64,000 nucleotides of DNA from Xestospongia bergquistia (lineage: Eukaryota; Porifera; Demospongiae; Haplosclerida; Petrosiidae), in the NCBI GenBank assembly GCA_963965975.1, contig OZ014412.1:1490501-1554500 (forward strand). Direction: 5' to 3'. Under the pieces are notes generated by a model. That model made no database searches. It saw only the letters and a list, made by a program, of their open reading frames with translations, and had not been told where the DNA came from. A program made the translations under genes and the position numbers. Shown here in pieces: positions 52,342 to 64,000 of this stretch (its first letter is position 1; each line of letters begins with the position of its first letter).

Positions 52342-53394
52342 ACAGTTTGTAAGAAGTCGGCCATCATAAAATAATAAAATCAGGTCTCAATTATTATTGA
52401 TTTATGTCTACAGAATGATGAGAAAATGGGAAAACCTTCTCAATTATCATTAATGTATGTCTACAAAATGATAGCAAAACTCCATTATTTCAGTATTGAT
52501 TGAGTTATCTTATTATTACTACATTATTATGACACTTGATATTGTCTGATTTAGGACTTAACACTTCTCCTGCAACACTTATGTCAACAATGACTCATTG
52601 AATTGTCTTATTCTCTTAACTATTATATCTCTTAACAAACCACTTTGCCCTCATTATACTGATATGGTAGATATATGAGGACCTATAGCTAGAACAGTAA
52701 CCAGTTGTTATCATTAAAGATGTTAAATATATACTGTCATATCAATCTGTTTGTCCATTCATCTCTTGCCTATCCATCTCTCTATCCATCCAATATTTTC
52801 ATGCTTGACAAAACAATAGCTTTAGTTGACATAGACAAACATCATAAAATGTCCCCAAAACCAATTTACTCATATTTCCATTTACTCCAAATATTGTGTC
52901 AACTGTTTCTATAGCACATTCCTTATAATTACAATTTGTGACAATTACTATTACATAATTTTGACATAATTAATAACTATATTATAAACACATTCTATTT
53001 TATGACATCATTGCTGACAAATGTCATCTGTTGATACTCATATCTGTATACAAGGTGTGATCTATTAGTAAGTCAAACTATAATATTATATTAATTAACA
53101 TATCAGTGAGTAGATGGATACAGCTGTTCTTATGTAAATAATACATAAGCCATTTAAATGCCTGAAGGGAAACAATTAATTAGTGACAATATTTACTTCC
53201 TGTTCTGTTGTAGTTCTAATATCCTATAAATGAGGACTGTGGAAATTAAATTAATTGATGGTTAGGATATGTGACACATACCAATACTGTTAACTGGAAT
53301 GGACATTCAAAAAAACCAAGGTGTATATTGAAAACTGAGTATTAATACAGCATTACCAGAGAAAGTAATACTATCAGCAATGTAACACTAGATA
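52342..53394. other. intergenic module, no gene
   Basis: Matches 46.57-47.23 kb and 57.69-58.5 kb. Open frames here are not conserved as protein. Confidence 0.5.
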
Positions 53395-53998
53395 TAGTTG
53401 TAGTCATATCAACTTAAAAGTAATTACTGTTCTAATACTTGAGGTAGATGATGGATAACTATTGTCTGCTTTAGGATTTATAATATCAATACTTTGTACA
53501 TTGATAATTACAGGTTTGCTGTATTGTTTGTGAGTATTTAAACAGAGAAAATTGGCTCATCATGAATCTGATTATTGTAGAAATGTACTAGTTAGTAATC
53601 AATAGAACAATAGCAATAATAGTACAACCAATAGGTACTATAACTGCTGGTAAAGTAGTAGTACAACTATCATCATATACTTGAGCTTGTACTAAATGTA
53701 TTGATTGAATATGTAAATAGTCATTTTGATAATTTAATGAACTCACTTGTATTTACTGAAGTAAAAGTAATTGCTATAAAACCAACAGTAATACTAGATG
53801 TAGTTGTAGTAGGTTCATCATGAATACTTGAATTAAGAATGATTGTTACAGAAAGCTGTTGTGACAGTTATTGTAAATTAGAACAAGAGGAATTGTTAGT
53901 CAAGGGAGATGGAACAGGAGAAGAGCTCATTACATTCATTATTATCAATGAAGGTGACAGAAATAGATATGATGGTAGGAGAATAATAGGGAATATAT
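53395..53998 (-). pseudogene. E6: truncated C-related receptor remnant
   Basis: Keeps the helix/tail region (about 53440-53700) and part of the stalk exon (53740-53998). At about 53998 the stalk phrase AATAATAGGGAATATAT runs into CTACATTTACATGATCAAAA, which in E4 lies about 800 bp away near the signal exon. The ectodomain and signal exons are therefore deleted. Confidence 0.6.
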
Positions 53999-54504
53999 CT
54001 ACATTTACATGATCAAAATATGGTTCTCTTCTAAGTTTAATTTTTATTTACTGATAAACAGGCTCTAAAAACTAGGGGGATTTATTCTGTATGTCCTAGG
54101 TGAGAAAGCTATACCTGATTTGTGCAAGAATGCAAAGAGCTTGTCCTAGTGTATATATAGTCACTCTAATAGTAAATGTTACCTAATTACCCATTACTGT
54201 GTAGTTATGTTGATGATGTTTTATGATATAATTGTTTTTAGATAATTGGGGTTTGTCCCAGGTGGTGTGTTATTATAAGTGATGGCAAGGGGATTTTAGT
54301 GCAGGGATAATAACAAAATATGTCAGCATATTGGAATGTATTATGTTTAAAAATAAACTTTGTAAAAATATATATATATTAAACAACAACATTACTGATT
54401 GATAACATTCAAACAATTACTGAGGTTATTGTTTTAATTTTATACAAAGGACAAATGATATAGCACAATAGCCAGAGAGGATAGATGGATTGAGAATGGA
54501 CTAT
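53999..54504. other. spacer between E6 and D6
   Basis: No gene. Copy of the E4-D4 spacer. Confidence 0.5.
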
Positions 54505-56552
54505 TTAGAGTGAGCTAGCCTTTTCTTGTTTGTTGTTGGGGCTTTTGTAGTCTATTTCAGAGGTATTTTCAATCACTTCATTGTCAGACTTCTCTGCTGA
54601 TATTGAACTGGTGATTAAGAGAATGATGGTGAATTAATATAGACAGGATTATAGCCATTGAGATTGGGTTCTTACCCTTTGTGTGTCCTGCCAGAATCAA
54701 AGTGTTTGTTTAACTTAATAAATTGGCAGCCATTTTTGATACGCTGCTTCAGGAAACAGAACCCACACCCAAATATAGCAAACAAAGACATTACTGTTAG
54801 CAAGACCACCAGTGTATAGAAAGTAGACTTCCCTTGGGGAGATTTAACAAATATAATACTTGGCATAATGTTGTCTACATCGAGAAGAAAACATATTACT
54901 AATGTTAATGTGGTATTATACGTATAAACAAACTAGGTGGTTATTAGCTGTACAATAGTATACTATAAACTGTCCTAAAAAACAATTGATGTCTTGTAGA
55001 GTTCCCCTTAATAACCACATCAAATAGTTAGATATGTGAGCCACATCAGATAAATTAAGTATATATTAGAAGTAACCATGACAACAGTTATTGGTTATTC
55101 ACTTTGTCATACATAGAATTACCTATTGTATTAGAGCTGGCAATGACTGCCGAAGGAGTTAGAACAGTTGTTATTACAAGTGTTGTTGTAACAGTTACAG
55201 TATTAAATGAAGTAATGTCATTAGTTGCTAAGGATGAGGTAGAGATATATACAAATGTTGATGAAGGACTCTTAGAACTGTCTGTGAAATGTGATGATGT
55301 ACCTATACTACTAGACAATAGCTTCTTGCTAAGTGTGAAAGACTGTGAGGGAGACAGTGAGGTTGACTGTGAGGAAGACAATAAGAGAGACTGTGAGGGA
55401 GACAGTGAAGGAGACAGTAAGACAGATTGTGAAGGAAACAATGAGGAAGATTTTGAGGGAGATGGTATAGAAGACTGTGAGAAGGTTGGTGAAGAAGATG
55501 GTGAGGAAATTGCTGGTTCTTCTGTGGATTAGAAATAAGACTACTATATCAGTTGATCATGAACTGGAAGTAAAAACAATATCTGTAAGAATACTATGTA
55601 TTGTAAGAGTGGATTGACTTGCAATAAAAGTCAAGGTACAGTTTCTAACTAGACAATGAACATGAGTAATGAAGTAATCTTAATATAATTGGTAAATAAC
55701 ATTACATCATATTTGAAATATTTTCAATATAAATATTATGTGAGAAATACTACTCACACTTACTAGGAAGCCCTTTCATAACACATGGGAATTTTAATAT
55801 AATACACACTTTATATTAATAGCAATATGTGGTTTAAAATAGCTGACAAGCCTTTGTACCTTTACTTTGTATTGTAGTATTTGTTATTAAATATTAATAA
55901 TAGATGGACAAATATGGAGATTGAATGTATAAAATAGATTTCTAACCTTTCACAACTTCTATCAATATGGCTTTGCTGTACAATTCAAAGACTTTATTAA
56001 AATTCCATAAAGGAGTTTGCTTTCCCTGCATGTCTGATTTACACTGGAACACATACACACCAACTTTATGAAATGCAACTGTCAAATTGTAAACAACAGG
56101 ACCTTTTAAGATACTGTCCTCATCATTGCATTGAATCCAAGTATCACAATTAATGGTACAATGTTCATTAGCTAAATATTGTTTTTCTTTTATATTCTCA
56201 ACAAAATGTTTATTAGAGTCTTTTTTTATTTCTGTGTTATTATGCAGCCACTTTAGAATGCCACATACACTCTGACATTGAAAGTCCAAAGTTGTATTTA
56301 CTACAACTTTAAGTTGATTGTTGTTGTTTGGGATAGTAACAATAGCTGTGAAAAGAAGTTTAAAATGAAGATGTTATTATATTAAGTTCTTTACTATGTA
56401 AACAAACTAATGTTCTTGTACTAACCTGCATCTCCAAAAATTTTTATATTATTACGACACTCATCAATATTAATATTAGTAGCAGAGGTCAGAGAAAATT
56501 TGATAAGAGCAACCAGCAACAAAAGTGATCTACTAAATGTAATTAAAGCCAT
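54505..56552 (-). CDS. receptor D6: most divergent D-type ectodomain
   Basis: Exons 56426-56552, 55947-56345, 55123-55521, 54676-54874 and 54505-54607 give 408 residues. The first half of the Ig exon differs strongly from all other D genes: CGILKWLHNNTEIKKDSNKH and EHCTINCDTWIQC replace WLYNNTEYYNNPF and DPCTTNCPSLIQC. The second half (NDEDSILKG, HKVGVYVFQC) is conserved. Invariant Trp and Cys are kept, so the fold should be too. The helix is followed by KQRIKNGCQFIKL (W changed to Q in KWRIK). In the tail the first tyrosine is Ser (NTSEIDYKSPNNKQEK). The last intron has a normal GT donor. Confidence 0.82.
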
Positions 56553-57027
56553 GATTAGTCGAGTTGGTCTTCACTTCTATCTATTTACAAAACACCCATA
56601 GAAAATACTAAACATGAACTATACACAGCAACTTACTACCTATTGAGTATTCTATTATGTTATATTATACTGTTGTTCCAATTTCCTGCACTATCAAAAC
56701 ATTCTTTTCATAACTATGTAGTTATTTGTAATTATTTGTAACTAGTCTGATGTCAACAACAAAAATTCTTTCCCAAATAACTCAAAACTACAAGCTGTTC
56801 AAATAAATTTTACTTTATAAAATAAACCCACTAATATAGTGTGTATGATATTATACTATCTATATGTGTATGATAATAACAAACTATATTATGGATATAT
56901 GGCGATATCGTATATAATACATCAAATCTGCTTAATACTGTATGAAATGTCTTTATGAGTATGATAATAACAAACTATATTGTGGATATATGGGATGTCG
57001 ATAAATGACATGACAACTGGAAATTAT
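56553..57027. other. 5' flank of D6
   Basis: Presumed promoter and leader. No other gene. A short stretch (GTATGATAATAACAAACTAT) is locally repeated. Confidence 0.5.
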
Positions 57028-57201
57028 ACATATATACATACATACATACATACATATATATATATGTATATATGTATATATATATAATCATACATACATG
57101 CATATATTATGGATATATGGGATGTCGATAAATGACATGACAACTGGAAATTATACATACATACATACATACATACATACATACATACATACATACATAC
57201 A

Positions 57202-57249
<48 letters not shown>

Positions 57250-57250
57250 A
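57028..57250. repeat. (CATA)n/(TA)n arrays with internal duplication
   Basis: Two CATA/TA arrays are separated by a second copy of the phrase GGGATGTCGATAAATGACAT, so the array and its flank were tandemly duplicated. Confidence 0.93.
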
Positions 57251-57594
57251 TACATCAATGTGATTAATAGTGAATGAATGTAACATATGAATGAAAGAGA
57301 AATAGATGAGAAATAAATGAGATATATATTAATGTATGGAATGAGGAATTAATATTTTGTTAATAATGTGTGTAAATATATATTGAATGTATTAGAGAAC
57401 ATAAATATATGATTTATATCTGTGACCAATAGATACAAACAAATATATTGTAACTACATAATATTAACATGATTGTGGAAAGTTGAGTAAGATGATTAAC
57501 TGTACAAAGTCTGAGTATATAAAATATGAGAATAATTTAACAGGTCATGAGAAATACAAATTTAATTAAGTGTGGTTATTGTTTGTAGTATCCA

Positions 57595-57595
<1 letters not shown>

Positions 57596-57625
<30 letters not shown>
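57596..57625. repeat. (CA)n microsatellite
   Basis: About 14 CA units. Expanded relative to the homologous sites at 46500 and 52030. Confidence 0.9.
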
Positions 57626-57629
<4 letters not shown>

Positions 57630-58504
57630 AATACACACATGAAGACACACGCATGCACACACTGACAAAAAGGAAAGACAAGACAATTTGTAAGAAGTCG
57701 GCCATAATAAAATAATAGAATCAGGTTTCAATTATTATTGATTTATGTCTACAGAATGATGAGAAAATGGGAAAACCTTCTCAATTATCATTAATGTGTG
57801 TCTATAGAATAATGGGAAAACCCTTTCAATTATCATTAATGTGTGTCTATAGAATAATGGGAAAACCCTTTCAATTATCATTAATGTATGTCTACAAAAT
57901 GATAGCAAAACTCCATTATTTCAGTATTGATTGAGTTATCTTATTATTACTACATTATTATGACACTTGATATTGTCTGATTTAGGACTTAACACTTCTC
58001 CTGCAACACTTATGTCAACAATGCCTCATTGAATTGTCTTATTCTCTTAACTATTATATCTCTTAACAAACCACTTTGCCCTCATTATACTGATATGGTA
58101 GATATATGAGGACCTATAGCTAGAACAGTAACCAGCTGTTATCAGTAAAGATATTAAATATATACTGTCATATCAATCTGTTTGTCCATTCATCTCTTGC
58201 CTATCCATCTATCTATCCATCCAATATTTTTATGCTTGACAAAACAATAGCTTTAGTTGACATAGACAAACATCATAAAATGTCCCCAAAACCAATTTAC
58301 TCATATTTCCATTTACTCCAAATATTGTGTCAACTGTTTCTATAGCACATTCCTTATAATTACAATTTGTGACAATTACTATTACATAATTTTGACATAA
58401 TTAATAACTATATTATAAACACATTCTATTTTATGACATCATTGCTGACAAATGTCATCTGTTGATACTCATATCTGTATACAAGGTGTGATCTATTAGT
58501 AAGT
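57626..58504. other. intergenic module, no gene
   Basis: Matches the upstream module of D5 up to CTATTAGTAAGT at about 58503, then switches to the 3' end of an E gene. A 53-bp phrase containing GGGAAAACCCTTTCAATTAT is tandemly duplicated near 57770-57890. Confidence 0.5.
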
Positions 58505-59825
58505 CTTGAGGTAGATGATGGATAACTATTGTCTGCTTTAGGATTTATAATATTGTTAACTAGACAATTGTAATACTTTGTACATTGATAATTACAGGTT
58601 TGCTGTATTGTTTGTGAGTATTTAGACAGAGAAAATTGGCTGACTCTGATTATAGTAGAAGTATAGTAGTTAGTAACCAGTAGAACAATAGCAATAACAG
58701 TACAACCAATAAGTACTATAAGTGTGAGTAAAGTAGTAGTACAACTATCATCATGTACTTGAGCTTGTACTAAATGTTTTGATTGAATACGAAAATGTAA
58801 ATTTTGATAATTTTATGAACTCACTTGTATTTACTGAAGTAAAAATAATTGCTATAAAACCAACACTAGTACTAGATGTAGTTGTAGTAGGTTCATCATG
58901 AATACTTGAATTAAGAATGATTGTTACAGAAAGCTGTTGTGACAGTTATTGTCAAATTAGAACAAGAGGAATTGTTAGTCAAGGGAGATGGAATAGGGAA
59001 GAGCTCATTACATTCAATATTATCAATGAAGGTGACAGAAATAGATATGATGGTAGGAGAATAATGGGGAGGGAAAAACAACAATGATGATAATATATAT
59101 GTGTGAGACTGAAAAGGTGATGGAGAGGGAGAAGGTGACACACAATTATTGTCTGTTTCTAAAAGATTTAATAAAGTCATAAAAGTATTAATAGTAAATA
59201 TCAAATAATACTTTGTATATTGGTAACTACTGGTCGACTATATTACATTGTACTATTATGGACATCAATAGCAGAACACAGAACAATGAATGGTTCTGTA
59301 ATTGTTTGAAGTATATCAGTACAGATCATTGTTCTAGCATTACAGACTGTTGGTATACATGTGGATCCAAGCTGTACATGTAGTGAAACTTGAACATAAT
59401 TTTATAAAATGGTCTCTAATGTGAAGTAGATGCAGTGGATCCACAAGTTGCATTGAACATGTCTTGTGGCGATATATACATGATCATGTCAGTGGTAGGC
59501 CATGGAATGTTTGTCATTTGTTTAAATATTCTACCTGCAAAAAATGTAATAATTGTAACAATTTGTCATTGATATATTTTTAAAAGTACTAGTAATCATG
59601 ATTTCAATTATGCAAGTATCATCTATTAATAAACAGATGTAATACAACTGTTAGTTGTGGTTAATTTTATAACTACTACTGGAGTTCACTGTAGTCTTCC
59701 TTCCTTCCTTCCTTCCTTCCTTTATTTTTGTTTTAACAAGAAGCCCGCTAACTTACTCTGTCATCAGATAGACCACATCCTATACACAGTGTAGTAATGA
59801 AGGTAGCTAGAATAGGCCCGTAGTT
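58505..59825 (-). pseudogene. E7: near-identical copy of E5
   Basis: Same lost ATG, same ectodomain TAG and shifted stalk as E5, though one base less near 58998 repairs one of the two E5 stalk frameshifts. The tail end is altered because the duplication junction at 58503 lies inside it. Confidence 0.6.
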
Positions 59826-60391
59826 TTCTTTATTATTCTAAAAGGTTGGACTATTTTCCACTGACATCATCTCTTTACATTTACATGATCAAAAGATGGT
59901 TCTCTTCTAAGTTTAATTTTTATTTACTGATAAACAGGCTCTAAAAACTAGGGGGATTTATTCTGTATGTCCTTGCTAAATAGACATAGGCTAAAAAAAC
60001 TACAACTGATTTGTGCATGAATGCAAACAGCTTGTCCTAGATTATATATAGTCACTCTAATAATAAATGTTACCTAGATAATTGGGGTTTGTCCCAGGTG
60101 GTGTGTTATTATGAGTGATGGCAAGGGGATTTGTGCAGAGACAATAACAAAATACGTCAGCATATTGGAGTGTATTATGATTAAAAATAAACTTTTTAAA
60201 AAATATATATTAAACAACAACATTACTGATTGATAACATTCAAAACAATTACTGAGACTATTGTTTTAATTTTATACAAAGGACAAATGATATAGCACAA
60301 TAGCCAGAGAGGATATATGGATTGAGAATGAGACTATTTAGAGTGAGCTAGCCTTTTCTTGTTTGTTGTCGGGGCTTTTGTAGTCTATTTC
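59826..60391. other. spacer between E7 and D7
   Basis: No gene. Near-identical to the E5-D5 spacer, including the sequence beyond the premature stop. Confidence 0.5.
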
Positions 60392-62376
60392 CTAAATATT
60401 TGCAATCACTTCATTGTCAGCCTTCTCTGCTGATATTGGACTGGTGATTAAGAGAATGATGGTGAATTAATATAGACAGGATTATAGCCATTGAGATGAC
60501 CCTCTTGCCCTTCGTGTGTCCTGCCAGAGTCAAAGTGTTTGTTGCTTTTTTTGATACGCCACTTAAGGAAACAGAAGCCACACCCAAATATAGCAAACAA
60601 GGACATTACTGTTAGCAAGACCACCAGTGTATAGAAAGTAGCCTTCTCTTGGGGAGATTTAACAAATATAATACTTGGCATAATGTTGTCTACATTGAGA
60701 AGAAAACACATTACTAATGTTAATGTGGTATTATACATATAAACAAACTAGGTGGTTATTAGCTGTACAATAGTATACTATAAACTGTCCTAAAAAACAA
60801 TTGATGTCTTGTAGAGTTCCCCTTAATAACCACACCAAATAGCTAGATATGTGAGCTACATCAAAGTGGTCAGATAAATTAAGTATATATTAGAAGTAAC
60901 CATGACAACAATTATTGGCTAGTCACTTTGTCATACATAGACAATTACCTATTGTTTTAGAGCTGGTGATGACTGCCGAATGAGTTAGAACAGTTGTTAT
61001 TAAAAGTGTTGTTGTAACAGTTACAGTATTAAATGAAGTAATGTCATTAGTTGCTAAGGATGAGGTATATACAAATGTTGATGAAGGACTCTTAGAACTG
61101 TCTGTGAAATGTGATGATGTACCTATACTACTTGACAATAGCTTGTTGCTAAGTGTGAAAGACTGCAAGGGAGACAGTGAGGTTGACTGTGAGGAAGACA
61201 ATAAGAGAGACTGTGAGGGAGACAGTGAAGGAGACAGTAAGACAGATTGTGAAGGAAACAATGAGGAAGACTTTGAGGGAGATGGTATAGAAGACTGTGA
61301 GAAGGTTGGTGAAGAAGATGGAGAGGAAATTGCTGGTTCTTCTGTGGATTAGAAAAGAGACTACTATATCAGTTGATCATGAACTGGAAGTAAAAACAAT
61401 ATCTGTAAGAATACTATATATTGTAAGAGTGGATTGACTTGCAATAAAAGTCAAGGTACAATTTTTAACTAGACAACGAACATGAGTAATGACATAATCT
61501 TAATATAATTGGTAAATAACATTATTCACATTACATCACATTTGAAATATTTTCAATAAAATTATTATGTGAGAAATACTACTCACACTTACTAGGAAGC
61601 CCTTTCATAACACATGGGAATTTTATGTAATATAATACACACTTTATATTAATAGCAATATGTGGTTTAAAATATCTGACAAGCCTTTGTACCTTTACTT
61701 TGTATTGTAGTATTTGTTATTAAATATTAATGATAGATGGACAAATATGGAGATTGAATGTATAAAATAGATTTCTAACCTTTCACAACTTCTATCATTA
61801 TGGCTTTGCTGTACACTTCAAAGACTTTACTAAAATCCCATAAAGAATTCTCCTCTCCTTGCAGTTCTGATTTACATTGGAACACGTACATACCAACTTT
61901 ATGAAATGTAACAGTCAGATTATAAACAATAGGACCTTTTAAGATACTGTCCTCATCATTGCATTGAATCAAACTTGGACAATTAGTGGTACAAGGATCA
62001 TTAGCTAAATATTGTCTTTTGTTTATACTCTCAACAAAAGGATTATAATAATATTCTGTGTTATTATACAGCCACTTTAAACTGCCACATATACTCTGAC
62101 ATTGAAAGTCCAATGTTGTATCTACTACAACTTTAAGTTGATAGTTGTTGCTTGGGATAGTAACAATAGCTGTGAAAAGAAGTTTAAAATGAAGATGTTA
62201 TTATATTAAGTTCTCTACTATGTAAACAAGCTAATGTTATTATACTAACCTGCATCTCTAAACTTTTCCATATTATAACGACACTCATCCATATTAATTT
62301 TAGTAGCAGACATCAGAGAACATTTGATAAGAGCAACCAGCAACAAAAGTGATCTACTAAACTTGATTAAAGCCAT
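60392..62376 (-). CDS. receptor D7: near-identical copy of D5
   Basis: Exons 62250-62376, 61780-62169, 60949-61341, 60509-60689 and 60392-60440 give 379 residues. It shares with D5 the GC donor of the last intron (GG|GCAAGAG), the shortened juxtamembrane segment and the TAG that ends the tail (60392-60394). Only a few substitutions separate the two (for example ICGSLKWLYNN in D7 for ICSSLKWLYNN in D5, and FVESINKRQYL for FVESINKIQYL), so the duplication is recent. Confidence 0.76.
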
Positions 62377-62689
62377 GATTAGTGGAGTTGGTCTTCACTT
62401 CTATCTGTTTACAAAACAGCCTTAGAAAATATTAAACATAAACTATACACATCAACTTACTACTTATTAAGTATTCTATTATGTTATATTATACTGTTGT
62501 TCCAATTTCCTGCATTGTCAACATTCTCTTCATAACTATATAGTAATTTGTAATTATTGTAGCTAATCTGATTGTCCATATCAAAGAATTCTAAAAGGTC
62601 ACAAATTTTCCAAAAATATGAGCTGTTCATATTAATTTTACTTTATGAAATAAAACTATAATGTGTATATATAGAGTAAATTACACAAG
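62377..62689. other. 5' flank of D7, right end of the receptor array
   Basis: The leader and flank resemble those of the other D genes up to about 62680, after which similarity stops. Confidence 0.5.
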
Positions 62690-63295
62690 ATCGGGCGGAT
62701 CACTTTCGGCCGCCTCCCACAGGACAAACGTGCGAAAGAACGAACTTCTTTACCCTGCTACCATAAAGTATAATCCTTTACTTGTTTATTCTGATACCTT
62801 TGATAATTTCTTATCTTTACTGTGCGGAGCAACAAAGTTTATAAAAAATATTTCGGGCACATGCGTAGGCGGACAACAATAATGTCAATTCGTACGAGTG
62901 GCAAAACTCTTCTCACGATCAAGCAAACTGAGAAAGCTATGGCTGGCAGGATTGATTGATGACTGAACTACAACGCCATAGCCAAACCATTTCTTTCAGC
63001 AAGGAGTTTACGTCTCCAAAGAGCAAAAGATCTGAATGGGTGTGGACATGAGTATTCGGACACACCTTCATCAATGATGGTCTAGCTCTATAATTATTCA
63101 ACTGGTACGTTTATAGTCGTAATGGACACAACTGTCTTCTAATGGCTTTTGAAATGTAGAACTTTATACATCAAATAATTTAGAGTTTGCATGCAGTGCG
63201 CTGTGGTGTTAGAGATGGTGTATCTCAGTGATGTATGCAAGTTGAATGCAATGCTTGTCATTTGAGACTGCAGTCAAAAACCATTAATACAAAAA
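62690..63295. other. unrecognised boundary region
   Basis: Base composition changes abruptly (GATCGGGCGGATCACTTTCG and following) to more GC than the array. A plus-strand open frame ends at 62882 (SGGSLSAASHRT, LLCGATKFIKN) but has no recognisable domain. It may be the edge of another gene or of an old element. The part after 63100 is probably the 3' UTR of the gene at 63296. Confidence 0.35.
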
Positions 63296-64000
63296 TTAAC
63301 AGTTTTCACAAACATAATTAAAGTCTTTTCTCTTGGCAACAGTGTATAATACATTGACACAACTGCAATGGTACCACTGCAGGCAATTTGAACAATTCAC
63401 CCAAGTGGTTGCCCTTGGATGAGCACAAGTTTTATGTAGGCAATTACTAACTAGAATAGAAACTATTAATGATAACTGGCCAATAAAATTCATTTCACCT
63501 CTAACACTTTTCTCCATTTCCTTAGATGTAGCTTTAAGAGTACAAGTGCCATAAGTGCCTAGATAGTAATAGCAATTTGTGACAAAAACACTGACAAGTT
63601 AACATACCTGTTGATGAAGGTTCAGCAGTAGCTTTAGCACGTGTGAGACTACAAGTGCTATTAGTGCCTAGATAGTAATACCAACTTGTGACAGGAACAC
63701 TGACAACTTAACATACCTGTTGTTGAAGCTGTAGCTTTAGCACGAGTGAGACTACGAGTGCTATTAGTGCCTAGATAGTAATACCAATTTGTGACAGGAA
63801 CACTGACAACTTAACATACCTGTTGTTGAAGCTGTAGCTTTAGCATGAGTGAGACTACGAGTGCTATAAGTGCCTAGATAGTAATACCAATTTGTGACAG
63901 GAACACTGACAACTTAACATACCTGTTGTTGAAGCTGTAGCTTTAGCACGAGTGAGACTACGAGTGCTATAAGTGCCTAGATAGTAATACCAATTTGTGA
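63296..64000 (-). CDS. 3' part of a PHD-finger gene with repeated micro-exons (continues off the right edge)
   Basis: The last exon, 63296-63558, follows an acceptor CTATCTAG and reads GTYGTCTLKATSKEMEKS first. It ends with a PHD-type zinc finger: CAHPRATTWVNCSNCLQWYH (the W-V-x-C-x-x-C-x-x-W-Y-H signature), then C-V-x-V and a final FNYVCENC before TAA. PHD fingers usually bind histone H3 tails; they also occur in mobile-element proteins. Upstream exons at 63608-63667, 63717-63770, 63820-63873 and 63923-63976 are each in phase 1, a multiple of three long, and separated by introns of exactly 49 bp (GTATGTTAAG...CTATCTAG). They encode copies of an 18-residue repeat. The 5' end lies outside the window. 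This gene is unrelated to the receptors. Confidence 0.65.
63608..64000 (-). repeat. tandem 103-bp exon-intron repeat
   Basis: The unit is a 54-bp exon (60 bp in the copy nearest the PHD exon) plus a 49-bp intron. Peptide units are GTYSTRSLTRAKATASTT with small changes (Y/N at position 3, R/H at position 10); the 20-residue unit ends AEPSST. At least four units are visible and the last one continues past the edge. Confidence 0.8.

Noticed and set aside
63530..64000. CRISPR-like array of regular repeats
   Set aside because: The 103-bp unit has splice sites and a conserved coding half, with no unique spacers, and the DNA is eukaryotic.

Overview
The window is very AT-rich DNA full of short introns (49 bp to about 1 kb) with canonical GT/AG boundaries, simple repeats, foldback elements and tandem gene duplications. 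It is animal nuclear DNA, not bacterial. Short introns, low GC and type I receptors with Ig-like ectodomains suggest an early-branching invertebrate. A demosponge of the Amphimedon type is my best guess, but nothing in the sequence proves it.

Main content: an array of minus-strand receptor genes. All share one exon plan: signal-peptide exon, one compact Cys-containing Ig-like ectodomain exon, one Ser/Thr/Pro-rich mucin-like stalk exon, one transmembrane exon, and one or two cytoplasmic-tail exons. Introns 1, 2 and 3 are in phase 1 in every intact gene. I traced splice sites by eye, and the exon lengths close the reading frame in ten genes. Three subfamilies are present: A/B (2.3-4.1 kb and 13.2-15.3 kb), C1/C2 (18.8-20.4 kb and 28.7-30.2 kb) and D1-D7 (23.1-62.4 kb). 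A fourth, C-related series (E1-E7) sits just 3' of each D gene in transcription order and is decayed in every copy (stops, frameshifts, lost starts, deletions).

Layout: 0-5 kb, a plus-strand tail-like exon and gene A; 5-11 kb, mostly no recognisable genes; 11-15.4 kb, a second copy of the exon plus gene block (gene B); 15.4-18.5 kb, repeats, a foldback element and a receptor relic; 18.5-36 kb, two C-E-D triplets in direct orientation about 9.8 kb apart; 37-62.4 kb, five further E-D pairs, of which D5/E5 and D7/E7 are nearly identical recent copies. Beyond 62.4 kb the array ends. The last 0.7 kb holds the 3' end of a different minus-strand gene: a PHD-type zinc finger preceded by tandemly duplicated 54-60 bp exons separated by 49-bp introns.

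The receptors look like a rapidly evolving cell-surface recognition cluster. Ectodomains differ in restricted blocks, stalks change length, and cytoplasmic tyrosine motifs have been kept, mutated or cut off by stop codons in different copies. Function (immune, allorecognition, adhesion) is inference from architecture only. I did not recognise any gene well enough to give a symbol.
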